DNA of 18,202 nucleotides from Bacteroidota bacterium (GCA_030635045.1 DAOVZP010000003.1:1-18202); one strand, 5' to 3'; positions 1-6,895 are shown, numbered from the stretch's first letter. Notes: a model not told the origin generated them from the sequence alone. Numbers and translations are program-made.

Positions 1-230
1 AACCGGCCGCCAAAGCAAAAAAGGCTGTAGAAACGAAAGTCGAAGCTGTTGAAACGAAAGTTGCAAAAGAAGAGATCGTCAAAGAAAAGGCAGAAAAAAA
101 AGAAGCCCCTAAGGCCGAACCTAAAACAAAGAAAGCAGCGGCAGAAAAACCCAAGGCAGCAGCGCCAAAGAAAGCCGTAAAGAAAGAAGATAAGAAAGAT
201 GATAAAGATGCTGAGAAGAAAGAGGAATAA
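1..230 (+). CDS. C-terminal end of a Lys/Ala/Glu-rich protein (5' truncated by the window)
   Basis: The reading frame starting at base 3 is open from the window edge to a TAA at 228-230, giving about 75 residues with no start codon visible. The composition is almost only Lys, Ala, Glu, Val, Asp and Pro, with repeated VETKVEAVETKV and KAEKPKAAAPKK-like stretches, so it is a low-complexity and probably disordered charged tail. In Bacteroidota such tails are often appended to ribosomal proteins (for example S16, L17 or L21), and they also occur in histone-H1-like proteins, but nothing left in the window identifies the folded domain. That it is coding is supported by frame length, composition and a hairpin terminator 25 bp downstream. 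The identity is unknown. Confidence 0.75.
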   Translation, partial: PAAKAKKAVETKVEAVETKVAKEEIVKEKAEKKEAPKAEPKTKKAAAEKPKAAAPKKAVKKEDKKDDKDAEKKEE

Positions 231-255
231 GCAGTTTATCAATCAGGACATTGAG

Positions 256-292
256 AAATGGCAGTCATCTAAAGGGTGGCTGCCATTTTTTT
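256..292 (+). terminator. Rho-independent terminator of the upstream Lys-rich gene, overlapping the 3' end of murD2
   Basis: A perfect 9-bp inverted repeat (AAATGGCAG at 256-264, CTGCCATTT at 280-288) encloses a 15-nt loop and is followed by a T run at 286-292. The T run is on the plus strand, so it terminates the gene ending at 230. The 3' arm and T run are also the last codons of the minus-strand murD2 (Lys-Lys-Met-Ala-Ala). Read on the minus strand the hairpin has only a weak T tract, so termination there would be less efficient. Confidence 0.75.
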
Positions 293-1648
293 AAAGGCAT
301 CGCCCCTCTCCTCAAAATTCTTATACATGCCATAGCTGGCAGCTGCCGGAGAGAGCAGGCAAACATCACCGCTGCGCAGCGAAACCCTGATGAAATCAAA
401 AGCTGCGTCCATGTCGTCAACCAGAACACATTCACTTTTGCCGTTTAGCAGTTTCCTCAGAACCCCGTACATCCTTCTGCCTGCCTCACCCATAAAGACC
501 AGGTATGGTACCGGGTATTCGTACAGCCTGTTGTAAAGCACGTCATAATCCAGGCCACGGTCGTGCCCCCCAAGGATAAGCAGGTCGACACGCTCAAGTG
601 TTTTCAAGGCCTCAACGCTGGCTTCAGGAATGGTTGCAATTGAATCGTCGAAAAAGCTGATCCCATTAAAGCGTCCTGCATATTCCAACCTATGGGCCAA
701 CCGCCTGTAGCTGACAAGCCCCTGCATGATCTTTTCATCCTCCACCTCTTTATCAATACAAACAAGTATGGCCGCCATAATATTCATGACATTATGCATT
801 CCGGGGAGGTCTTTTACCGCTGCCAGGGGAAAATAATGCATCTGCCCGGCAGCGTCACGGCAAATAACCTGTTCATCATCATAAAAAGCATCGATGCCTT
901 TATGCTTATCAAGGGAGAAGGAAAGAAGGCTTTTATTTTCAGCCTGTTGGAGGATGAGTTCCCGGATAATCGGATCGTCAGCATTATAGACTAATTTCCC
1001 ATCCTCCGGCTGCATCCTGCTTATGTTGAATTTTGCCATTTTATAGGCTGTAAAATCCTTGTAGTGGTCGAGGTGTTCGGGAAATACATTTAAGATGACC
1101 GCGATGCCGGGTGCCATGCTGATATGTTCCAACTGGTGGGACGACATCTCGAAGATCACCTCTGTATCCCCATCCACTTTATCTGCAAGATCAAGCGGGG
1201 GAATTCCAATATTCCCGGCCAGGACTACCTTACGCCCTGCTGTGAGCATAATGTGATGTATGAGGCTTGCAGTGGTACTTTTTCCCTTTGTTCCGGTCAC
1301 GCCGGTAACCAGGGCGGCAAATGCTTTCAGGAACAGGTCTGTTTGGGAGGTTATCTTCTCAATATCACATTTTTCTGCCACAAGTTCATAGGGTATCCCG
1401 GGTGATTTGATGATCAGATCAAAATCCCCGCAGGAACCGAGATATCCCTTACCACTTATCAAACCTAAATTATTATCGTCGCCCAACTCAGGATGGTCCT
1501 CAGAAATGTTTTCATTACGGTCGCCAATGCTTATAAACAAATCCGGAAACCAGCTCCTCAGCAGGTTGTAGGTTGACTTACCTTCCTTGCCAAAGCCAAG
1601 GATGAGGATCTTTTTCCCACTAAGTACAGACTTTATTTCAGAAGGCAT
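269..1648 (-). CDS. murD2: MurD2-type UDP-N-acetylmuramoyl-L-alanine--L-glutamate ligase
   Basis: This 459-residue cytoplasmic Mur ligase is of normal MurD length. It has an N-terminal Rossmann-like domain (GFGKEGKS, 18-24), the ATP loop GVTGTKGKSTT (116-126), Glu167 in EMSSHQLE, EHLDH (191-195) with Lys206 at the carbamylated-lysine position, RRLAHRLE (315-322), and the C-terminal LLSPAAAS...KNFEERGDAF block (431-452). Two D-Glu-pocket motifs differ from canonical MurD: NDSKATN is FDDSIATIP (333-341) and GGDGK is GGHDR (360-364), replacing the lysines equivalent to E. coli Lys319 and Lys348 by Ile337 and Arg364. The positions of Thr321, Ser415 and Phe422 are kept (Thr339, Ser438, Phe445). 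In the Xanthomonas pathway MurD2 adds L-Glu, not D-Glu, and MurL then inverts it. The upstream overlapping gene is a MurL homologue, which makes MurD2 the best call. Mur ligase membership is near certain; L-Glu specificity is inferred. Confidence 0.88.
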   Translation of the reverse strand: MPSEIKSVLSGKKILILGFGKEGKSTYNLLRSWFPDLFISIGDRNENISEDHPELGDDNNLGLISGKGYLGSCGDFDLIIKSPGIPYELVAEKCDIEKITSQTDLFLKAFAALVTGVTGTKGKSTTASLIHHIMLTAGRKVVLAGNIGIPPLDLADKVDGDTEVIFEMSSHQLEHISMAPGIAVILNVFPEHLDHYKDFTAYKMAKFNISRMQPEDGKLVYNADDPIIRELILQQAENKSLLSFSLDKHKGIDAFYDDEQVICRDAAGQMHYFPLAAVKDLPGMHNVMNIMAAILVCIDKEVEDEKIMQGLVSYRRLAHRLEYAGRFNGISFFDDSIATIPEASVEALKTLERVDLLILGGHDRGLDYDVLYNRLYEYPVPYLVFMGEAGRRMYGVLRKLLNGKSECVLVDDMDAAFDFIRVSLRSGDVCLLSPAAASYGMYKNFEERGDAFKKMAATL

Positions 1649-3014
1649 GGATCACATCTTTTAGCATTTTAACTTCATCTTTACCGGGAATATTGTGTGT
1701 ACCAAACTCTTTGAGAAGCAGCTCCATTGTGTCAGGAAAGAGCTTATCCTGACCTTTGTGTTGAACATAATGCTTCAGCAGCACAGGCATTTCCCGGCCC
1801 TGATTTTTCCGGATATATGCCCTGATGGCTACATTCACCTCTTCGAGTGTCCCGACACACTCAAATGGCTTTTCCTCAGCAATCCCGCATAGTTGATCAA
1901 GCAAAGGTATCAGGCTTTCATCTTCGAAAAGATCTTTACCAAAAATATGCATCAATTGATCGTGGCCAATGAAAGGTGAAAGCACGATATATGTAAACAG
2001 GCATTTGGGGCATTTCCCGCACCAGGAATCAGTTTTACTGCCCACATTACAACTGCGGAATGAGGAAAAATGAGCCGGAAAGCGGGAAAAGATCCCGGCA
2101 ATCTGCAATTCATTCAGGGGACGAAGAAAGCTGTAATATTCTATGCCATCAGTAATAAATTCCGACAGGTATTCTCTGAAATCATTTTCAAATTCAAGGG
2201 TTTTGGAATACTGGTGATTGATGTCGGTACCGGGAATGCTTGGTTCATTGGCACTGGATTCATTGGACAGGGCTATCTCCCCGGTTCCATAAAGAACAGC
2301 AACCAATGTAGCAGTGAAGGCCAGCATGGCAGAAAATGGTGTATGCCCATTCAGGAAGTCTTTGCTGTTCAACTCAAGCAGTTGAGGATCGATGCTGCGA
2401 TCGAGTGTGATGATCTCATCCCTGCCAAAGCCTGCCACATCTGCACTATTTATACTGGCTTCCCTGGGATTGACAATAAATGGCCTGCATTTTTTAAGCT
2501 TCGACAGGAGCTCCAGGGTGACAACAGAATCTTTTCCGCCGCCAACCGGTACCAGCACCTCTTCACTCCCGGCAAAGGACTCCTTTTTCAGGCGCTCTTC
2601 ACCTTCCGGAATGATATTTATAAAATCCTCATCGGGAATGATGCCATTCTCATAAAAAAACTCGCCCAGGCCGTTCAGATAAAGTTTTTTCCACCACTTG
2701 ATCTGTTTCCTGCTCAAGTGCACAGGCTTCACGAGAACCCTTGGCGGACAGGCGGCTTTCCAATAACTCACCAGCTCTATCATTCCCATATTGAAAATGA
2801 TATTCCTGAAAAGGGAGCCTGCTAAAATGTCTGTATCGAAATTTGCCGGCAATGAAAGTTTTATTTCCGGGCGAAAATAGTATTTATCTGCCAGGCTGAA
2901 TTCGAAATAAATGTGTAACTCGCTATTTACAAGCGTATAAGAGAAGCTCTCATAAGAAAAGTACGTATACTCCTTTCTTAATTGCCTGTATAAATTGCTA
3001 CGATTGTTTCTCAT
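1638..3014 (-). CDS. murL: MurL: UDP-MurNAc-L-alanyl-L-glutamate epimerase
   Basis: This 458-residue protein has an ATP-pyrophosphatase (PP-loop-like) motif PVGGGKDSVV (156-165), a SNESSANEP block (250-258), NHQYSK (266-271) followed by EFENDFREY, and a cysteine cluster Cys322, Cys332, Cys335 and Cys338 (WCGKCPKC) that could bind metal. From memory of the family, this motif series is that of MurL, which activates the glutamyl alpha-carboxylate of UDP-MurNAc-L-Ala-L-Glu with ATP (releasing AMP and PPi) and inverts it to D-Glu, bypassing glutamate racemase MurI. Its last 11 bp overlap the start of murD2, so the two are probably translationally coupled. The ATG at 3012-3014 lies about 30 bases downstream of a TAnnTTTG element. 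Another PP-loop enzyme cannot be excluded from the loop alone, but the motif set together with the murD2 partner is specific. Confidence 0.88.
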   Translation of the reverse strand: MRNNRSNLYRQLRKEYTYFSYESFSYTLVNSELHIYFEFSLADKYYFRPEIKLSLPANFDTDILAGSLFRNIIFNMGMIELVSYWKAACPPRVLVKPVHLSRKQIKWWKKLYLNGLGEFFYENGIIPDEDFINIIPEGEERLKKESFAGSEEVLVPVGGGKDSVVTLELLSKLKKCRPFIVNPREASINSADVAGFGRDEIITLDRSIDPQLLELNSKDFLNGHTPFSAMLAFTATLVAVLYGTGEIALSNESSANEPSIPGTDINHQYSKTLEFENDFREYLSEFITDGIEYYSFLRPLNELQIAGIFSRFPAHFSSFRSCNVGSKTDSWCGKCPKCLFTYIVLSPFIGHDQLMHIFGKDLFEDESLIPLLDQLCGIAEEKPFECVGTLEEVNVAIRAYIRKNQGREMPVLLKHYVQHKGQDKLFPDTMELLLKEFGTHNIPGKDEVKMLKDVIHAF

Positions 3015-3030
3015 CAGCGCTTAATGGTAT

Positions 3031-3038
3031 TATTTTTG
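3031..3038 (+). promoter_or_regulatory. Putative Bacteroidota -7 element for yqgE
   Basis: TATTTTTG matches TAnnTTTG 43 bp upstream of the yqgE ATG at 3082. The nearest TTG (3004-3006) is at a longer spacing than usual. It lies in a 67-bp divergent intergenic region shared with the murL promoter element, so the two initiation sites overlap closely. Confidence 0.45.
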
Positions 3039-3050
3039 TATTTATATTAT

Positions 3051-3058
3051 CAAAGGTA
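3051..3058 (-). promoter_or_regulatory. Putative Bacteroidota -7 element for murL-murD2
   Basis: The minus strand reads TACCTTTG, a full match to the TAnnTTTG -7 consensus of the Bacteroidota primary sigma factor, leaving a leader of about 30 nt before the murL ATG. No clear -33 TTG is seen at the expected spacing, so the call rests on the -7 match and its location. Confidence 0.5.
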
Positions 3059-3081
3059 AAACATTGCATTGAATTTGCCGA

Positions 3082-3672
3082 ATGACCGACATCAATAAAA
3101 TAATCAAGATCAAGGCCAATAACCTGAAGCCTTCCAAAGGTAAGATACTTATCTCGGAGCCGCTGCTTGCTGATAATTATTTCAAACGTTCAGTGGTATT
3201 ACTTGCCGAGCATAATGAAGAGGGCTCATTCGGAATCATCATGAACAAGCCCATCGACAATAAATTCAATGAGATTGTGACCGATTTCCCTGAATATACC
3301 GGGCAATTATTCTTAGGCGGCCCGGTCAGCAACTCAAGCTTATTTTTCATCCACACCCTGGGTGATCTCATCGAAAACAGTATGAAGATCATGGATGGAC
3401 TGTATTGGGGTGGCGACATAGAATCTGTCAGGGAGCTGATGATACTCAAGCAGATCAATCCCGGCCAGATCAGGTTTTGCGTAGGGTATTCAGGCTGGGG
3501 CAGCAAACAGCTTGATGATGAATTGAAAAAAAACTCATGGCTCGTCTCCGGGCTTCCGGCTGATGCTCTGATGAACACCGATCCTGATACGCTGTGGGAG
3601 TATGCACTAAAGAAACTTGGAGCCGAATACAGCTACTGGGAAAACTTCCCTACCGATCCCGGGCTTAACTAA
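3082..3672 (+). CDS. yqgE: YqgE/AlgH family protein
   Basis: This 196-residue protein has the usual YqgE/AlgH (DUF179) length. The conserved motifs appear in order: GKILISEPLL (20-29), FKRSVVLLAEHNEEGSFGII (34-53) then MNKPI, LFLGGPV (76-82), LYWGGD (107-112) and RFCVGYSGWG (131-140) followed by QLDDEL. There is no signal peptide or membrane segment, so it is probably cytoplasmic. The family is widespread in Gram-negative bacteria; AlgH was named for a role in alginate regulation in Pseudomonas, but its biochemical role is not settled. It is transcribed divergently from murL and converges on the SUI1-like gene with only 15 bp between the stop codons. Confidence 0.93.
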   Translation: MTDINKIIKIKANNLKPSKGKILISEPLLADNYFKRSVVLLAEHNEEGSFGIIMNKPIDNKFNEIVTDFPEYTGQLFLGGPVSNSSLFFIHTLGDLIENSMKIMDGLYWGGDIESVRELMILKQINPGQIRFCVGYSGWGSKQLDDELKKNSWLVSGLPADALMNTDPDTLWEYALKKLGAEYSYWENFPTDPGLN

Positions 3673-3687
3673 GCCACAAAAGGATCA

Positions 3688-4026
3688 TCACCCACCGGAT
3701 TTTTTAGCCCGATAGTCCATTTTTATCAGGATCAAAAGCACTTTCTCTCTTTGATCGCCCTGGATGAGAATCTCACCATCTTTCACACTACCCCCCACAC
3801 CACAGGAAGATTTCAATGTTTTTCCAAGTGCATTCAGGTCAGCTGCGGCACCCCGGAAACCACGAACAATAGTTAATTTTTTATTCCCTTTCAGGCTTTG
3901 AAGGTGTATCCTGAGATTCTGCTCTGCAGGCCGAAGAGTCTCTTGTTCCTGCTGTCCATCCCACTGATACTGGTGATCAGGGTTGGTTGAATATACGATC
4001 CCGCTTGGGCGTTTCTTCTTTGTCAT
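3688..4026 (-). CDS. SUI1/eIF1-like translation initiation factor (YciH family)
   Basis: This 112-residue protein has a basic, polar N-terminal part (1-40) and a C-terminal SUI1 domain: RIHLQSLKGNKKLTIVRGF (39-57), LGKTLKSSCGVGGSV (67-81), GEILIQGDQREKV (84-96). This matches the eIF1/YciH fold, including the K-x-CGxGG-type loop, and the length is typical for bacteria. Bacterial YciH proteins can affect start-codon selection and initiation fidelity in vitro; the physiological role is unclear. It is the last gene of a minus-strand run, 9 bp after the lipid kinase gene, and no terminator hairpin was found after it before the convergent yqgE. Confidence 0.92.
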   Translation of the reverse strand: MTKKKRPSGIVYSTNPDHQYQWDGQQEQETLRPAEQNLRIHLQSLKGNKKLTIVRGFRGAAADLNALGKTLKSSCGVGGSVKDGEILIQGDQREKVLLILIKMDYRAKKSGG

Positions 4027-4035
4027 AATGATCAG

Positions 4036-4929
4036 TTAAGGAACAACAACATTTAAAGAGGATGGCCGGATGGTGATATGCAGCTTTTTGCCAAGCTTAA
4101 CGGCTTCACCATCAATATTGACCGTTTTTCCTTTTTTTCTCTTCACCAGAATATTGGCGGCACGGTAAATCTCAATATATTTCGATTGGTTGATCTTTTG
4201 ATGGTACATAAGGCGTGCAATTGCCGGAAAGGCCGTCACAGGAGGCTTCCTGACAATGCAAACATCTATGAGGCCGTCGGTAATCGATGCCTGCGGGGAA
4301 ATTTGTGTATTGTATCCAAACTGGCTGGAATTTGCAAAGCTGATAAAAAAGGCTTTTGTTTCCAGTTCGTCCCCATCCAGGTTCAGATTGTATTTAAGCG
4401 GCTTATAGCTAAGGTATTCCCTTAAAACAATTTTCGCATACGTAAGAAACCCCCTCCGATTGCTTTTTGCAAATTGCCTGGCAACACTGGCATCAAAGCC
4501 TATCCCGGCAATGCTTGCAAAAAAGACATCATTCACCGCGCAGGTATCGATCTTCACAATTTTGTCGCGGTTTATCAACTCCACAGCATCTCTTTTCTTT
4601 CGTGGAATGCCTAAGTGGTGTGCAAGTCCATTGCCTGACCCGGCAGGTATGATCCCCAGGACGGCATCTGTATCTACAAGCTTTTCTGCGACTTCATTTA
4701 TTGAGCCATCCCCTCCGGCCACAATGAAGCGCCTGATGCCGCTTTCAAGTCCTTCCTGAGCGATCCCGGCACCATGCCCTGCATAGCGGGTAATTTTAAT
4801 TTCGGGATCAAAGCGCTCAAGGTCAAGTGAATGTTCCACAAGCTCAGAAAGCTCGCCCACGCGGCCTTTCCTGACCCCGGAAACAGGGTTTACAATGAAA
4901 ATGACCTTTTCCCTGAACTGTTTATTCAT
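4036..4929 (-). CDS. Diacylglycerol kinase-family lipid kinase (DagK/YegS/LCB5 type)
   Basis: This 297-residue cytoplasmic or peripheral-membrane kinase has the DAGK catalytic signatures: IVNPVSG (12-18), the nucleotide loop GGDGSINEV (72-80), PAGSGNGLAHHLG (95-107), FANSSQFGYN (198-207) and the catalytic-region IDGEA (272-276). The family phosphorylates diacylglycerol, sphingoid bases or phosphatidylglycerol. Its start overlaps the end of the upstream LTA-synthase-like transferase gene by 8 bp, which indicates translational coupling. Because LtaS-type enzymes release diacylglycerol from phosphatidylglycerol, a DAG-recycling role is a reasonable inference; sphinganine kinase activity is an alternative because many Bacteroidota make sphingolipids. 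Family membership is secure; substrate is not. Confidence 0.9.
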   Translation of the reverse strand: MNKQFREKVIFIVNPVSGVRKGRVGELSELVEHSLDLERFDPEIKITRYAGHGAGIAQEGLESGIRRFIVAGGDGSINEVAEKLVDTDAVLGIIPAGSGNGLAHHLGIPRKKRDAVELINRDKIVKIDTCAVNDVFFASIAGIGFDASVARQFAKSNRRGFLTYAKIVLREYLSYKPLKYNLNLDGDELETKAFFISFANSSQFGYNTQISPQASITDGLIDVCIVRKPPVTAFPAIARLMYHQKINQSKYIEIYRAANILVKRKKGKTVNIDGEAVKLGKKLHITIRPSSLNVVVP

Positions 4930-6883
4930 CCTCAGCCCGAATTATTAGTTGGTTATTGATCAATCTATGATTGTACTGCTGAATAATGGCTTTAAGAAAA
5001 TTTACCAGCTCATCCGCAATATCAGAATTGCTGTACATCTCGTTCTCCCTGGAATTTACCGGCTTGTCGAGGGCATAGAGGCCAATAACATCTTTCCCGT
5101 CGTATAGTAATGACCAGCCATCCTTAATCAACTGGTAAATGCCATCGATGTAGTTCACCGAAAAACGACAGGCCGTAGTGTCGAACAGATCATTGCCGAA
5201 CGACAGGAAGGGTTTGTCATAGCTCATGAATCCCAACATGCTGGGCAGTATGTCGCTATGCTGGGCGATATCTGAACTTATTTCCGGATCGATCTTTCCC
5301 GGCATGTAAAATACTATTGGTACTGCATAGATCCCTTCCCTGCTCTGATAAGCAATATCATCAGAGAGTGATGTGTGGTCGGCCGTGAAAATGAAAAGCG
5401 TGTTTTTAAACCACTCTTCATGCGATGCCTGGCACATGAACCGGCCAAGTGAATAATCGGCATACATTATGCTTTCATGAATATCCAGGGTACCCTTGTC
5501 AAACATGCCCATATATTTCTCCGGTACCATGTATGGGTGATGTGATGAGAGTGAAAAGAAGGCAGCCAGGAATGGTTCTTCCGTCACATCCAGCTTTCCT
5601 TTGAAGAAATCAAAGAAAGCATCATCATAGATACCCCAGTTTCCATCAAAATCGTCATCATTACCATATTCATCTTTGCCATAATACGCTTCAAAGCCGG
5701 CCATCCCAACAAAGAATTCAAAGCCCATGGTTCCGTTCCTTCCCCCATGAAAAAAAGAGGAGCTATAGCCCTTTGTTTTCAACAAATTGGCCATACTGTT
5801 TATTTCATTGCCGCCATATGCCGAAGTAATGTATGGCTTGCCCGACAGGGATGGCAGCCCGGCAACAATGGCAGGCAGTGCTTCAATGGATTGTTTGCCG
5901 TTAGCATATGCTTTAAAGGCAAAGCCCTGACTGATGATAGAATCAAGATAAGGTGTGTAGCCTTTGCTTCCTTCTCCATTCAGGGCACCGATATATTCGG
6001 TACCAAAGCTTTCCATGATGATCAGAACTATGTTGGTTGGATTAGTTGAACTAGTTGAACTGGTTGAATTAGTTGAATTGGGTGAATTGGGTGTTGGGGG
6101 GTGATGTATGGGCTGGTATGTGGCAATCAGTGTTTCTTCATCCGTAAAATACGAAACTTCTTCCAGGTCAATATGTCCCCACGATTTTACAATAGTAAAG
6201 GGCGTATTCAATACAAGGGAGACATTCTTTGCCGCAGTATATTCCCCGGCATTGATGATAGTAAAAGGACGCAGCTGGAATCCTCCCCGGATCCCAATTA
6301 TTGAAATAAATGCAGTAAGCAGGAACAGGATAGTATTAATGACGTAGTAACGTATGCCATGCTTAATTTTCTTTTTCTTAAGCCTGATCCTTGAGGAGAT
6401 CCATATAAAGATCATGGAAAGAAACACCCAGCTTAAAAACTCCCATTTAAAGTCGATCAAAAACCTTGGGATCAATGTCATCATGTCATCTTCACCGGCG
6501 TCAATGAATGAAAAGATGTCGGCGGTCATCCGTTTTGATGTGAACCGGAAATATACCGTGTCGATCATGTTAAGGGCAAAACCGCTTATATTGGTTATAT
6601 AAAAGGAGACCAGGGCAAGCAGTTGCCAGGTTTTCTCACTCCTTGCAGGGACAGGAATGGTGTTCATGAGGATAAAGGGAGCACTGAGAATGATCACGAT
6701 TGAAATATCAAAGCGCATGCCGCCGAGAAAAGCTTCGAGCAAATCAATCCCGTCCATGTCGCCAAAAAACTGTGTATTAAACAAATAAAAGAGGAGGCGC
6801 GACAGTGAGAAAAACAGCAGGGCTATCAGCAAGCGAACAAGCATAACAAGATACACATGGCTACTGTAATAACACCTACGCAT
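4922..6883 (-). CDS. LTA synthase family membrane protein (sulfatase-fold phosphoglycerol/phosphoethanolamine transferase)
   Basis: This 653-residue inner-membrane protein has about five N-terminal hydrophobic segments (near 10-36, 56-75, 86-105, 148-165 and 180-198) and a C-terminal alkaline-phosphatase/sulfatase-fold domain from about 284 facing the periplasm. Active-site candidates are Glu291 (IIMESFG), Ser332 in NGKQSIEALP as the nucleophile in the position of the LtaS catalytic Thr, His449 (SSHHPY), Asp502-His503 (TADHTSL) and His542 (QHSDILPSML). A Ser/Thr/Asn/Pro linker (262-283) encoded by 9-bp tandem repeats joins the two parts. Gram-negative relatives transfer phosphoglycerol or phosphoethanolamine to lipid A, glycans or proteins, and the acceptor here is unknown. 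The ATG at 6883 gives an odd polar N-terminus; Met14 (codon at 6842-6844) is a plausible alternative because a -7 element sits just upstream of 6883. Confidence 0.9.
   Translation of the reverse strand: MRRCYYSSHVYLVMLVRLLIALLFFSLSRLLFYLFNTQFFGDMDGIDLLEAFLGGMRFDISIVIILSAPFILMNTIPVPARSEKTWQLLALVSFYITNISGFALNMIDTVYFRFTSKRMTADIFSFIDAGEDDMMTLIPRFLIDFKWEFLSWVFLSMIFIWISSRIRLKKKKIKHGIRYYVINTILFLLTAFISIIGIRGGFQLRPFTIINAGEYTAAKNVSLVLNTPFTIVKSWGHIDLEEVSYFTDEETLIATYQPIHHPPTPNSPNSTNSTSSTSSTNPTNIVLIIMESFGTEYIGALNGEGSKGYTPYLDSIISQGFAFKAYANGKQSIEALPAIVAGLPSLSGKPYITSAYGGNEINSMANLLKTKGYSSSFFHGGRNGTMGFEFFVGMAGFEAYYGKDEYGNDDDFDGNWGIYDDAFFDFFKGKLDVTEEPFLAAFFSLSSHHPYMVPEKYMGMFDKGTLDIHESIMYADYSLGRFMCQASHEEWFKNTLFIFTADHTSLSDDIAYQSREGIYAVPIVFYMPGKIDPEISSDIAQHSDILPSMLGFMSYDKPFLSFGNDLFDTTACRFSVNYIDGIYQLIKDGWSLLYDGKDVIGLYALDKPVNSRENEMYSNSDIADELVNFLKAIIQQYNHRLINNQLIIRAEDE
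6035..6097 (-). repeat. Degenerate 9-bp in-frame tandem repeat coding a Ser/Thr/Asn/Pro linker
   Basis: Seven consecutive 9-bp units related to AGTTGAAYT (plus-strand reading) run without gaps. The units at 6044-6052 and 6053-6061 are identical, and the others differ at 1-3 positions, more so at the 6089-6097 end. On the coding strand each unit gives a triplet such as NST, SST or NPT. Unit length is a multiple of three, so copy-number change would alter the linker between the membrane and catalytic domains without frameshift. Confidence 0.9.
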
Positions 6884-6887
6884 AACG

Positions 6888-6895
6888 CAAATGTA
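6888..6895 (-). promoter_or_regulatory. Possible -7 element for the transferase-dagK-sui1 operon
   Basis: The minus strand reads TACATTTG, a full TAnnTTTG match, only 4 bp upstream of the annotated ATG at 6883. If it is used, transcription would start on or just beyond that ATG, giving a leaderless message or initiation at Met14 (6844). No good -33 is seen at normal spacing, so this could be chance. Confidence 0.35.

Noticed and set aside
2070..2825. 251-residue open frame on the plus strand
   Set aside because: It is antisense to murL, whose motifs are clear on the other strand; the composition is not protein-like and there is no promoter or leader.
3662..3675. GGCTTA-AC-TAAGCC palindrome at the yqgE stop, as a terminator between the convergent genes
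   Set aside because: The loop would be only two bases and no T run follows directly, so it is not a credible terminator.
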